Source: Chloranthus sessilifolius (lineage: Eukaryota > Streptophyta > Magnoliopsida > Chloranthales > Chloranthaceae). From it: a stretch of DNA of 64,000 bases. Shown here piece after piece: positions 23,967 to 35,800 of this stretch. Below the pieces are notes generated by a model that saw nothing but the letters and a program-made list of their open reading frames with translations, was not told the origin of the DNA and searched no databases. Made by a program: the position numbers and the translations under genes. The stretch covers positions 8,941,501-9,005,500 of the forward strand of contig CM037596.1 of NCBI GenBank assembly GCA_021018995.1. The letters run 5' to 3'. Position 1 is the first letter of the stretch; every line of letters starts with the position of its first letter.

Positions 23967-24950
23967 TGACGGGGACGCTGACATTGTAGACATTGGATAT
24001 GGACCGTTTCGTGTATACCGACGTTGGAAGAAGCGGAATGAAAATCAAAATTAGGCGAAAGATGAAATTTTGGAAATTGAAGGAGCATAGAAAAATCGAT
24101 TGATCGAAATTAAAATTCAATCAATCGAAATATCAACGGCGATATTTTATGTATATGAGAATTTCGATCGATCGAAATTGTGATCGAACGAAATTCAATT
24201 TCGATCGAATGATTTTCAATTTCGATCGAATGAAATTCAATTTCAATCGAACGATTTTCAATTTCGTTCGATCGAAATCGCGTCGGGTTGTTTTAGTTGT
24301 TTTAGAAGTTTAGTTTCAAATTTTGTTTTAGGGGTTTATTTGTCTTTTATTTATTATTTATTTTAGGGTTTTCTTTTATTGAAAGGACTCCTATATAAGG
24401 TCCTTAAGTGAACAATGTAATTAGTTGATGATTAATGAAAAGAACTTTTGCTTGTGTGCTTGAGATGAGCCTATACAGAGAGTAATTCTTCTTCCCGAGA
24501 AGGGTTTGGTGTGAAGCCTGCAAATCTATCTATCTTATTATCTTTGCTTGCGTGATTTTATAACCCTAAATCGACCATCATCTTTTGAGATCCTAAACCC
24601 TAGTTTTCCCTAAACCATTGAATCGACTTGATTCAACAACCGTAGCCTCATCAAACTGTTAAGCCCAGCCGTATTAAAATAACCCAAAACTAGAGATTCC
24701 ATCATTGCATTGTGAGTGCCTTAATATGAAATTCTAGAGTCCTATTTCTAGGAACGATCAACGCTGCAACCTAACGGATCTAACGCTCGGACTGAACCTT
24801 GCCTGAATTATGCGTGATTCTCCCATGGGATACTGCGAAAGCCTGAGGTATTCGTTATATTTTGTAAGTTTTATTGTTTAAATTAATTCAATTTAATTTC
24901 GGCAAAATCAATCATCGCATTCACGTAGTTTAAGGTACCGTCCTGCGTCA
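23967..24950 (+). repeat. 3' LTR of outer element (TCGATCGAA array)
   Basis: 984 bp, matching 16798-17855; its palindrome array (about 24093-24290) is shorter. Confidence 0.88.
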
Positions 24951-25316
24951 GTCATCGAGTAACTCGGCCGAGTTACTTGACTCTCCAGGATTTCGGTTTG
25001 AGTCCAAGTTGAGTCGAGATATCGCTAGGATGATGCAACTAGGGCTCATAAACTATGCTTATATACAGAAGACTTTCATTGGATAAGTTTTTAGAAACCC
25101 TATCTTTTTAAAAAGTGATAAACTACTCATTTTACTAACATATCTTTCCTTCTTTTTCTTCTGAAATATATATTTCTTTTGTAAAATATATATTTTAAAA
25201 ATATTTACTAAATTACCGAGTTGGAACAAGTTGAGTTTATCCGAATCTTTGAGTTAACTCGACCCAGTTGACTTTCGAGTCGAATCCAGTTATCGGATTT
25301 TCAAACCTTTGTACCA

Positions 25317-26094
25317 CTGTTGGCAACTTCACTTACATTTTGTCACTGATAAGGGCCACTTTTGGAGCTTCAACCAACTGTTATATAATAGTTTCAACTC
25401 GTTACTTTTAGAATCTTCCTTATCATACTATTGGCACGAAATGTTCAGAGAGATTTTATTGTATAATTTTGTAATTTAGACTAAGGAGCGGTCGAGGACC
25501 ATGGCTTTTGTATGGGAAACTTTGATGTTTTTATCTGCATCAGTAACTTTTGATGAATACTCACATTGATCTTTCTTTCATTTTTGATTTTGAAGACGCA
25601 ATCAATTGTGTTAGTAGAAAGAGTAGGAGTAAATGCCAGAAGCACTACTGAGACGGCCGGGGACGTAGAGGTTCGCTCTAAACCTTCTTTTTTTAAAAAA
25701 AAAAAATTCTGAAATTTCCGATTACTTACCAAATTATCAGCACATTCTGTGATAATGGGAGAAATTTTGATTAATTTAAAATTTATCCAAGATGTAATTA
25801 AATTCTTGATCACGATGTAGTACATATGATTAAGAATTAAGTGCACAAAAAGCTTAAAAGGGACTGTTTAAGCCAATGCACTTGATTTGCCGTTGTTGAA
25901 TCTATGTAATTATATCATGCACCTTCCACCAGTCTTGAAAGCTACAGATTTTTAAGTTCTGGATCTTTGGTTCTAAACAAGGTTTCGGATTGCGGTCGCG
26001 GTGTCAATGTATAGAAGTCGACGAGCACGTACAGCGTAAGTGTAATCGAAATTACCTATTGTTTTTAATTTTGAAGGTATGAAATTTCAACTGC
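25317..26094. other. Intergenic DNA, no gene recognised
   Basis: One frame on - (25481-25846) is open for 121 codons, but it matches no family I know and has low-complexity stretches. It is left as unassigned. Confidence 0.35.
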
Positions 26095-26530
26095 AAATGG
26101 AACGATCCAACTCTCCTAAATGTCATTTAAACACCAAAATGGTGTTTAAATGACCGTATAGGATTAATGGTTTAAGATGTGGGTAATCCACACCGCCAAA
26201 GTGATAGATCATAAGTTGAAGGGCCATATGGGCCTCAAAATCATATTTTTTGGAAGATTTGAACCATTCAATCTGCACAGTCTAATACGAAGCGTTATTC
26301 TAAGCTTTAATGGCTGATATTAAAGTCCACAATTGGATGGTTCACATCCACTTATGGGCATGATTCTTGGGCTAAAACATGTTTCAATGATGGATTGCCC
26401 ATGGGCCAATTTAGATTGGTGAGCAACAAAGCATTATAACAAACCACACTTCAATGTTGTAAGATAAATAGTCTAATTTTTAGTGGTGTAAGATTATTTG
26501 AACACCATTTTGGTGTTTAATTGCCAGTTT
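26095..26530. mobile_element. Dispersed non-autonomous element with GGTGTTTAAATG ends
   Basis: Both ends carry ACACCAAAATGGTGTTTAA-like palindromes (about 26123-26146 and 26501-26522). The body is homologous along most of its length, in inverse orientation, to about 63470-63895. Shared words include GTGATAGATCA, GGCTGATATTAAAG and TTCACATCCACTTAT. No coding sequence. Confidence 0.6.
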
Positions 26531-26535
26531 CCTTT

Positions 26536-26774
26536 TGAGTGGTAGCTCGGTTGGTATCCTCCCTCCTTTGTGGGGTTTGAGGTCATGGGTTCTACACTCC
26601 ATGTTTGTTTCATCCTTTATATTAATATGGTGAGTGTTGTTCTGCGGAATTTATTCCCCTTTGTGTCACTCAATGTGAGTGCTTTATTCTATGGGATTTA
26701 TTCCCCAAGTGTTGCTCTGAACTATCATACTCTACTATATGTAAGGCACATCCAAGTTGTCTATACCGTATCCG

Positions 26775-26775
<1 letters not shown>
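26536..26775 (+). mobile_element. tRNA-derived SINE-like element ending in (TA)n
   Basis: The head GTGGTAGCTCGGTTGG resembles a pol III box A. About 45 bp on, GGTTCTACACTCC is a weak box B. An unrelated tail runs into the (TA)n tract. The open frame at 26570-26956 is made by this element plus the TA array and is not a gene. Confidence 0.45.

Positions 26776-26836
<61 letters not shown>
26776..26836. repeat. (TA)n microsatellite
   Basis: About 30 TA units, abutting the MITE at 26837. Confidence 0.95.
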
Positions 26837-26840
<4 letters not shown>

Positions 26841-27222
26841 AAGGTGTCCGTCCTCTATGGGAGGATGGTCACCGTCCTCTAAGCTTTCATGCGGAGTTCC
26901 ATGTGGCACCCAAAATGTTGTTTCGATGCCACGTGGAGCTCGGGTGCATTGCTTAGATTAGATCATCTATGAAAAAAAATTGAAAACTCATCTCCACCGT
27001 GTGTTTTTTGAACCGTGAAATATATAGACCAATGAAACTTGTCAAATTTTGACTTGTGGGTTTAAAAAAAAAAATCAATTTTTTTTTTTTTTTTTTTAAT
27101 ATTGATCTAAACCGTCCACCTATACTCCACGGGACACCTAATTAGTGTTTTGGGTGCCACGTGAAACTCTAGGTGTATCTTGGAGGACGGTCACCGTCTT
27201 CCATTGGAGGACCTAACTAGCT

Positions 27223-27225
<3 letters not shown>
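26837..27225. mobile_element. MITE with long inverted repeats set between two (TA)n tracts
   Basis: The left arm (GGATGGTCACCGTCCTC..., then ATGTGGCACCCAAAA) pairs with the right arm (...TTTTGGGTGCCACGTG, then GAGGACGGTCACCGTC) over roughly 75-100 bp. Both sides are bare (TA)n, the arrangement reported for microsatellite-targeting MITEs such as rice Micron. No coding sequence. A half copy appears to lie at 31160-31244. Confidence 0.7.

Positions 27226-27259
<34 letters not shown>
27226..27259. repeat. (TA)n microsatellite
   Basis: About 17 TA units at the right edge of the MITE. Confidence 0.95.
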
Positions 27260-27263
<4 letters not shown>

Positions 27264-27414
27264 TGTCTCTTCATAGGGATCATAAGGTTATGAAAGCACC
27301 CTATAGCCACTGAATCCTATTAAAAGTTGACGTCCACGAGTCAAGGCCTTTGATACCTGTGTGTCAACTTTTGACAGGATTAAGTGGCTAAAAGGAATTT
27401 GTGCTTAGGAATAT

Positions 27415-29670
27415 TGATGCAGGACAAATGCTAAAACTCTATTTATGCAATTTTGAAATCAATTTATGATTTAATTAAGCAGCGAAAATATAAAAATTAA
27501 TCCCAAAATACATAAAAGATTTATTAACTCCGTTATAATAATTCAATTGATCCGATTTAGCGTATGCTAACATATGAATTTTCCCAATTGAGAAAATAAG
27601 GTCTTATGCATAGAATTTAGATCTTTGTCTAGTCCAGGGCTTCAAGCAACTATTAAGATGATGTCTTTTGACTCTTTGATAGGATTTGAATAATTAAAGG
27701 GCCGAAGGGTTTAAAATGTTCAAAGGAAAATAAAGAGTTAGGATATGAAATTAGAGATCAAATCCCAGCAATAATAACTAGGAGAAAAAGATATTTGGGG
27801 TTGATTTTTTGGTAAAGAAGCAACGAAATAAGTTATCTGGCAATAGTCCAAAAAAAGAAAATAGAAAAACAATTGAAGGTCCAAAACTTCGCACTAAAAA
27901 GATAATTGATTTCACACCAAATCATATGCGGAATTGAAGATTCACTCTTCGAGTTTGAATGATTCGCTCTTTTGGGTGTAAACTTTTTACAAGCTCTTTA
28001 GGGTTTTGCACAAAGCAAAGTTCTCAATTTCATTTATCAACCATTAACTCAAGTAAAGTCTTTACATGCTTTTATATAGGTTAAGAAACTCTTAATTAAA
28101 CAATAAATTCGAAATAAGAAAGTTCTAAACCTAAACAAATACTAAAAATGATAAGTTTTGTCTAAAACTCGTGTGATCGCCAATTTGTCGATGAAACTCA
28201 CAAACTTCCGTCCTTGACGGATACGTATATGACTATAATTTGTCTTATTCATGAATGTCCGTCCTTGGGCACAAAATATTTTGGGCACGGAAGTCCATGC
28301 CTTAAATTTCATAAACACAATTATTTTTTTGTTCGATCCGTTTTGGAACCCACGAACATCCTTTGCATAATGATAATTTTTTCTTTGTCTGTTTGAAAGC
28401 CCATTGGTTGATTTGGGCTCGTTTAGGGAAACCTTTGATTTCAATGATTTTGGATTCCTCAATCCACCAAACTTGTACAATCTTTCTTTCAACTTATCGA
28501 ACTCTTGAATCACCAGGTTTTGTGATGCCACCAATTTGTCCAACTGCTCATTGACAAAAGTGTAAGAATGCATAAAATTGGTCACTATCCATGTTGGAAC
28601 CACTCCACGTGTTGAGATTTAAACTTGCTCTCTGATACCAAGTTGATGCAGGACACATGCTAAAACTCTAATTATGCAATTTTGAAATCAATTTGAGATT
28701 TAACTAAGCAACAAAAATAAAGAAATTAATCTCAAAACACATAAAAATATAATAACTCTATTATAACAATTCAACTGATTCGATTTAGTGTAGGTTAGCA
28801 TATGAATTTTTCCATCGAGAAAATAAGGTCTCATGAATAAAACTCATATCTTTGTTTAGTCTAGGGCACCAAGCGACTATCAAGATGATGTCTCTTGGCT
28901 CCTTGTTAGGGTTTCAATATTTTAAAGCTTGAAGGGTTTAAATCATTCAAAGGAAAATAATGGGTTAAGATATAAAATGAGAGATCAAATCCCGACAACA
29001 ATAACTAAGAGAAAAATATATTTAGGCTTATTTTTTGGTAAAGAAACAATTAAATAAGTTATATGACAATAATCTAAAAAAAGATAAATAGAAAAGGGGT
29101 AAAAGGTCTAAAGCTTCGCACCAAGGAGATAATTGGCTTCACACCAAACTGCATGCAAAATCGAAAATTCACTCTCCGAGTTTGAAAGAGTCACTCTTTT
29201 GGGTGAAAACTTTTTACAAGCTTTCTAGGATTTTGCATAAAGTAGCTTTCAATTTCATTAATCAATCATTAACTTAAATAACGTCTTTACATGCTTTTAT
29301 ATTAGTTAAAAAACTCTAATTAAACAATAAATTCAAAATAAGAACGTCCTAAACTCAAACAAATACTAAAATGACAAGTTTTGTTCAAAACTCGTGTAGC
29401 CGTCAATTTGGGACGAAACTCACGGACGTCTGTCCTATGTCTATGAACTTCCATCCTTGATAGATACATTTAAGACCATAATTGGTCTTATTAACAGATG
29501 TCTGTGAGTTATTCACGAAAGTTCGTCCTTCAACATAGAAGTCCATGCTTTGGATACAGACGTCGATGCCTTAAATTTCAGAAACACAATTTTTTTTTTT
29601 CCGTCCATTCAGGAACTCATGGACATCCTTCACATAACGACAACTCTTTCACTGGCTGGTTGAAAGACCA
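27415..29670 (-). mobile_element. Short non-autonomous LTR element and tandem partial copy (fossil)
   Basis: Two long direct repeats, 27415 to about 28137 and 28644 to about 29365, each begin TGATGCAGGACA on +. Next to the second, CTCTGATACCAAGT reads on - as ACTTGGTATCAGAG, the initiator-Met primer site, so the element runs on - and its interior is only about 500 bp. Beyond 29365 the sequence again resembles that interior, suggesting a tandem partial copy. The open frame 28142-28603 (-) spans the interior; it contains a short coiled-coil-like stretch but no recognised domain. Old, LARD/TRIM-like, broken. Confidence 0.65.
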
Positions 29671-30106
29671 TTTGTGTGTCCACTTTTTCTTTGATCTCTT
29701 TTTCTTCACGACTTTGTCACAATTCTAAGATGTGAATCTAAATTTCGCATATGATATGCCAATTCTTTTTCATCAGAACTCAAAAAACTAGAATATTTGT
29801 ACGTATCATCGTCGACTTCAAACTTGGGAAGGATCAATTTCTCTCAATTTTATGAGCTTTGCATCTAAGTGCGACCACTTTCTGCATCTTACACTCATCT
29901 TCTCTCAAGCTCTTTATTTTGCCTTTTTCCCTTGGATCGGTACTATCCAATTTACCAACCAGTAGAAGAGATAAGGCTGTGAGATATGATTTACCAGCAT
30001 TTCGTCTTTTCATGTCTACTGTTCTTGACTTTCTTATTTCAATAAATTCGATGTGTTTTCAATGCAAAACTTCTCTAAGCTGAGGCCTGGGATGACCTTC
30101 GAGCCA
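29671..30106. other. AT-rich DNA, possibly more of the LTR fossil interior
   Basis: No gene or defined repeat edge seen. Confidence 0.3.
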
Positions 30107-30115
30107 GTTTGGTGC

Positions 30116-30292
30116 AAGGATCAAAATTTCGGCCAAATTTCGGTTTCGGTCCCCACTGAAACCGAAACGAAATTTTTTATTTTCGGATATTTTTGGCCCT
30201 TTTGTAGTTTTCGGCTGAAATTTTGAATTTCGGTTTCGCCAAAATTTCGGTTTTGGTCCCCACCGAAACGAAATCCAGAATTTTGATCCTTG
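30116..30292. mobile_element. Mutator-type MITE, TTTCGG interior (family B)
   Basis: Inverted tips AAGGATCAAAATTTCGG and, from the right, CAAGGATCAAAATTCTGG. A perfect 9-bp duplication, GTTTGGTGC, at 30107-30115 and 30293-30301. The interior is a palindrome built from CCGAAA and TTTCGG words. Close kin of 3813-3950. Confidence 0.87.
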
Positions 30293-30301
30293 GTTTGGTG
30301 C

Positions 30302-31159
30302 CACGCAGTACCCAATTTGATGATCAAATGCCATGGCAACATGCCCAAAGTTATATAATGTACCATTTAAAGAAACAATTAGAAAGGGTGATTTTTCACT
30401 ATTGACTATATTGGTCAAAGTTGAATTTTTTTAATGTACCATGTTTGGGAGGGTAACCTTTAAGTTTGGCTTCTGATTTTAAAGGCAAAAAAGGCTGAAA
30501 ACTCTAGCAAAGTCGTTGAACCTTGAGAGAATGTGATATAACTCTATATCACGTGCCACATGGCATCTGATCTAACTCTCGAAGGTAGCGGGAAAATGCT
30601 ACCTTCGAGGGTAAGACTAGCATCCCTTTATCCTTGTAAAATATAGAACGTCCAACTTATAGCTTATGTTAACCGACCGATACCCAATCTAAATTTGAAA
30701 TGTGTCACTCATCTGGGACACATAACACAAATTTCCATCCCAAAAAGTGAAGATTAGGGCGCACCATCAAACGTGATTCATCACCTTCACTTGGTGACTC
30801 GGCACAGGGTGATTACTGTAACAAACTAGTGTATCAGTTGTTAATGATACGATGCTGGTGATTTATATCTCATGCACAGTATTTTCTAATCACTGTTTTT
30901 CCCTTGTAATGTTGTACTCATGAAGGGCTTGTTGTGAATTCAGAAGCTCTGCCTTTGGTGTCCTAAATAATTTGCTGCAGGCATTCTTGTATGCTATGAT
31001 CATATGAGAACTCCATGGTGTTGGATAATATTAGATTTACCATTGTGTAAAGCCCTGATGACGGTTTTAGTAGCAGTTGTGAAACTAGCGTGTTAGTTCC
31101 ATCTTTGCTGCTGGAAATATGTTGGTAATTTGGTGCTCAGTGCATTTCAACATTCACAT
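30302..31159. other. Intergenic DNA with a MITE fragment
   Basis: About 30520-30640 matches, inverted, the left part of the element at 60295-60704 (CACATGGCATCTGATC; GGTAGCGGGAAAATGCTACC palindrome). The rest shows no gene or repeat I can define. Confidence 0.45.
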
Positions 31160-31239
31160 AATACTGTTTTGGTGCCACATGGAGTTTCAGCAGCCTATAT
31201 AGATCAATTATAAAAAAAAATGATTTCAAAACTAGGGTT

Positions 31240-31244
<5 letters not shown>

Positions 31245-31317
<73 letters not shown>
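31245..31317. repeat. (TA)n microsatellite
   Basis: About 36 TA units. The left flank, about 31160-31244, resembles one arm of the MITE at 26837-27225. Confidence 0.95.
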
Positions 31318-31320
<3 letters not shown>

Positions 31321-31924
31321 CAAAAAATTTGATTATGGGGCTTAGTGCCTTCAAAATTCTGGTCAAAGTCTTCATATTGCCTTCCTAGTGCATTGAAATT
31401 TGGTAGCTTTGATCATATTTTGGATGATGGATATACTGTAATGCCTTGACGTCACATGTCAAGATATTGTCCTCTTTGGGCATCTTCACTTAGCCTCACC
31501 AGCTTTTCCTGATCCTACCAGTAGCCCTTTCCCTTCAAAATTTTATTTTTGGTATGGGCTGTCCCTTCCCGAAATCACCACTGCAAAAGACACCCCCTAA
31601 CAGCGTTTTCCTGTATTCCTTGGTTGGTGGCCAACACCCGGCTTTGCCAAACCCGAGGCAACTCGGAATTGCTTTCCGGCTAAAGACCACCCTTGCTATA
31701 AATCATTGACTTGACAATCATTAAAAATCTTTTGCTCATAAGAGCAAAATCTTGGGGGTCGGGAATCGTTACTTTTAACGGATAACCCTCTAGCCCTAAC
31801 ACCCTCGCATCCATGACAGTGGCAAATGGAACGTCTACGAAAGTTAACGTTACGGCAAGTCCCACAAATCCAGTCACCAGCCCTCAAGACCAATGCAGAC
31901 GTTACAGCAAGCCCCACCAATCCA

Positions 31925-32213
31925 ATCTTGGACCGATACGTATCGGCCGATACTGATATAGTATTTTTTGACATCAATACAATTTGTATCGCTTAGTATC
32001 GGCTGATACTGATACGGTATTTGCCATCATCGATACCCCATTTCCTTCTTGTTAAAAATAAAAACTAAAAATTGGTTGTACCGATCAGTATCGACCAATA
32101 CCAAGATAGTATCAATCTGATACTGATACGACCCCAAGACTTGTATCGAGGTGGTATCGATTATTGGTGAAACCAATACGTATCGGTATTGGCCGAATTT
32201 TGATACCATGATT
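31925..32213. mobile_element. MITE with GTATCGG/CCGATAC interior (family C)
   Basis: The right tip reads CATGGTATCAAAATTCGGCC from outside inward. The interior is packed with CGTATCGG, CCGATACTG and GATACGT words. The left tip is diverged, so its edge is approximate and no target duplication was found. It lies about 0.5 kb past the SPC3 stop codon. Confidence 0.6.
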
Positions 32214-32736
32214 TCAAGCACTTCCTTTATCATGAAAACCAATTTCTAAATGTGAGGCAAGCGAGAGATCCGACATGGGTTAAGTGCACTGGAGGTTAGA
32301 AAAGTTGGAATTGATTTTGAATTATCTCCAAACCTGCTTTAGTCTATTCATTTGGGTTTGACCACTTTGAATCACCCGATGAAGATGGTTTTTTTATTCA
32401 ATCTTCGACCCACCAAATCTTCACATCGAGTTCTTCGCATCACGTGTGGCACATTTGATGAAAAATAGCGCCAGGTGTCCAAAATCAGCAACCCATTCAC
32501 AATCCAGATTGGGAGTGGGTGGTTAACCTATTCCCAAAGATCATGTTAGTATGTGATTATGAAAAATGCATATATCCACCATTCAACCATCCACTCCAAG
32601 TAATATGAAGCAAATTTTGTATTAGCATTGAGCTTAAGCTGTGATGTAAATGTCAGTACAGAAAATAATGTAAAAGTCATTCTCAATTTCATCCACAAAC
32701 TAAACTCTGTTAGATGATAAACAAGAAAAGTAAGTA
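32214..32736. other. 3' flank of SPC3
   Basis: Downstream of the SPC3 stop on -. No canonical AATAAA poly(A) signal is apparent in the first 150 bp; nothing else recognised. Confidence 0.4.
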
Positions 32737-32862
32737 TTATGTGTACTCCTCAGGAAGACCAAATTCGGACATAACCATCCGACCTTCTATCATTCTACCC
32801 GTCTTAGGCATAACATGCCAGTGGAGCACGAGTTTGATTTTCTTGCGACGGAGGTTGCTACC
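32737..32862 (-). CDS. SPC3: SPC3 exon 6 (terminal)
   Basis: 41 codons plus TAA (32737-32739), entered after TTGTCCAG. It encodes [20 protein letters not shown] and the C-terminus GLPEEYT. The HWHVMPKTG core is the best-conserved part of the family. Confidence 0.93.
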   Translation of the reverse strand, partial: GSNLRRKKIKLVLHWHVMPKTGRMIEGRMVMSEFGLPEEYT

Positions 32863-35800
32863 CTGGACAAGTCAATAATTATATTTATTACAAAGAAAAT
32901 GATGATTTAGTGCATTAAAGTAAAAATAAAAAAATACACTGTTGGGCTCAAATACCGAATGTTTGCACTTGTGCCTTCATCACCATTCAATCTTATGATT
33001 GCATTAGTGCCTTGGTCAAACTACTGTCTAATGTATCAGCTGATATGTTACATATCTGTCGCAGGTTCGAGTCCAGCTTACTTATAAAAAATATATACAT
33101 TTATATATATCTATCTACATATCAGTTAGGAACCCCTATAAATTGCACTAAATTTGTACAAATTATGTTTAGAATATTATGCAAGACAAATTTTAGAAAA
33201 ATCTTTGGGATAGCTTTAGATATTTGTATTCCTTTTCTTTTTTCCTTATTAAAACTATGAAAAACTAGCACGGTACTTTAACATTTTGAATTAAATAGAT
33301 CTATAGTTCTCTATTAATTTTTTTAATATCAACAAAACACATATTACAAGGTTTCTTTTGCATAAATTAAGATAAATTTTCATATGTTCCAAGGACTGTG
33401 TTCAGGTCCAATTGGATGATTTCAACACCCTAGGAAACAGGGAATTCGGATGGGAAACCATTTGAAAAGACTAAAGTATGGTCTTTTAATATTTATTTAG
33501 ACTATACATTAGCTTTATAAATTGTTTCCACTTGAGAATCCCTAAATGTAAAGAATGAAATATCTAGGCCTGGCCAGAGCCAATTATTGAGCGAGCCTGA
33601 ACTATAGGTCCATGCCCAGTCCTGCAAGCCAGAACCTAGAGATTCCAGAACATGCCTGTAGAGGGCTCTACCCATGGTATCAAAACTCAGCTGATAACAG
33701 TACGTATCGATTTTGTTGAGAACTGATACCAATACCACCTCGATAAGATCGAGGTGGTATTGGTATTGGTATCGGTATCAGTATCAGTATCAGGCCGATA
33801 CGGGCCAGTATCGGCCAATACTGACCGATACAAATTCAATTTTCTTTTTTTCTTTTTTACTTTTCTCAAAAACAGGAAGACCGATTCAGTATCGGTGATA
33901 CCATATCAGCATCGGTCGATACATAACGGGCCAAGATGGACCAATACCCGATACTAACACCTTAGTTCAACCGAGGCAGCCAACAAGCCAATCATTGGCA
34001 CCCTTAATTAATGCCTAGAGGATATTATTCTACGTGGAGTTTCTTCTAAAGGTATTAATCTAGATCTACTCTAACGGGAGAAATGTGCAATTAACTGTCT
34101 GTGACTGATAAATCCTCAAAATTAGTGCCAATAGGAGAAAACCCACCAGTTTCAACTTTTGTAGTTTTCTCAGTTTTCTCATAGAAGCTTTTCATAATGA
34201 TAGGACTTTTCTTCTTTCAGGTCCCACCTCCCATCATCATTCAAGACTCAATTGGCCAGTGATGAAGGCCCTAACACTGACGAATCTGTGTTTTAAGTTG
34301 TACCAATATATTGCAACACATTGAAGAAATAAAGGAATCTTAGAAAACCTGCCTGATCGATTAAGGGATACTTGGTGGTGATACGGGTTTGGAACTTTGA
34401 GTGATCTTTGTCAAGGATTATTTGATCCCACAATGAGATCTGGAGACAAGGAAAATAAAAAACATCAGTATGTAATGGTTAACATGCACGTTTTTGCAGA
34501 TAATGTAGTTCAAATGAAATCATAGACAATTATAACGCCCCCAAAACTCCTAATGGAATCAATGTCTATCACTAACATCCGCCTCTGTAATTTTTTATTA
34601 CACAGAAAATAGTAGCCATTAGTGCAGCAGCTAACCAATTATAGGAAACCATGATGTTAGTTAAGTTGTGATATCAAGGTTTAGATGCTTAAATTCTGGT
34701 TTATTAAACAGAAGTAATAAAAGAAAATAAAATAGGTACACTGTGCCCCAAGAAGCCCAAATTTAAGACATTTATAACAGATGGATGATAGTTGGATATG
34801 TGTTTTAAATGATATTAAGCACAGCTATTTTGTGATTACGTGAAACACTTGATTCATCAACCTAAAGGAGAAGTGGCAGGGACCACAAGTCTCTTCGTCT
34901 TGCATAGCACTTCTGTTTAATTGGAATGTAACATTGCAGAAATTGCATGTGTGATTGGAAGTTTGCAAAAAACCGCATCATCATTATCATCATCATCACC
35001 GTCGTCATTATCTTCACATCATGATAGCCTTTTCCCATCTATTTCGAATCGGCTTTGCAAGTCCTATTTATCCACTCGTTTCTAATCAGTGCTAAGCTCT
35101 CTGTAATTTCGCAATTCTTCATGTCCTTTCTCACTGCTTCCCCGCAGGTCTTCAGTGATCTTCCTCTTCTCGTACTACCTTGTGCTTGTAGCGTCTCAAA
35201 CCTTCATACAAAGTCTGTTTCTGGCCACCGATGGGCATGTCTAAACCATCTCTAGCGACATTCCATAACTTTTTCCTTTATAGGTGTCACTCCCAAATTT
35301 CCTTTAACGTACTCGTCTTGAATTTTCTCCTTTCCTAACATATGCATCTTAGACACATGTACTCTATTTCTCCACCAAAAGCTGTAACATGAGTTGCTTA
35401 TAGTAGATTAGATCAGTGCCATCATAATCATAGCCTTCTCCCATCTATTTGGGGTCGGTTTTGTGAGTCCTATTCCTCCACTAATTTCTGATCAACCACT
35501 AAGGTCTTTGTAACTCCACAATCCTTCTTCATGTTACCTTTCACTGCTTCCCCCCATGTCTTCACTTGTGTTCATCTTCACCTACTTCTTTGTGCTCGTA
35601 GCATCTCAATCCTTTGTACAAGATCTGCTTCTGAGTTCCGACCTCCGATGAACATGTCAAAACCACCTCAAGAGGTATTTTGTATGTGTTTCCTTCGTAG
35701 GTGAAACTCTCAAATTTCTTCTTTGTTCTCGATCATAATTCTATCCTTTCTTGTTAATCCACATATCCATCTTTTTTTTTTTCTTTTTCTATTTTTTTTA

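Larger units (their letters stand above)
16798..24950 (+). mobile_element. Ty3/gypsy-type non-autonomous LTR element, family II outer copy (fossil)
   Basis: LTRs at 16798-17855 and 23967-24950, with a perfect target duplication GTCAT (16793-16797 and 24951-24955). After the 5' LTR comes TTTTGGTATAAGAGCC, an initiator-Met primer site. Internal parts: a gag region from about 18222 ([16 protein letters not shown]), a CCHC-like knuckle ([17 protein letters not shown], about 18730), a spacer of HES repeats, and, beyond the inner insertion, an integrase C-terminal/chromodomain-like tail (23131-23966). The pol enzymes are absent. The inner element 19276-23108 lies within its spacer. Both its LTRs carry the TCGATCGAA array. 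It is broken in a few places and older than the inner copy. Confidence 0.88.
16774..25307. mobile_element. Mutator-type MITE, GACTCG interior, host of a nested LTR pair
   Basis: Only the two arms remain: 16774-16797 and about 24956-25307. The tips are TAGTTCTAAAACTCAG and, from the right, GGTTTGAAAATCCG. A perfect 9-bp duplication, TTTGTACCA, flanks the whole (16765-16773 and 25308-25316). The right arm carries CGAGTTAC/GTAACTCG and GAGTCGA words, like the element at 52195-54610. The outer gypsy element inserted near its left end, with target duplication GTCAT. Confidence 0.78.

Noticed and set aside
25481-25846. A 121-codon frame on - as a host gene
   Set aside because: No recognised domain, low-complexity Phe/Lys stretch and no splice or promoter support.
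26570-26956. A 128-codon frame with a Tyr-Ile run
   Set aside because: It runs through a SINE-like element, a (TA)n microsatellite and a MITE.
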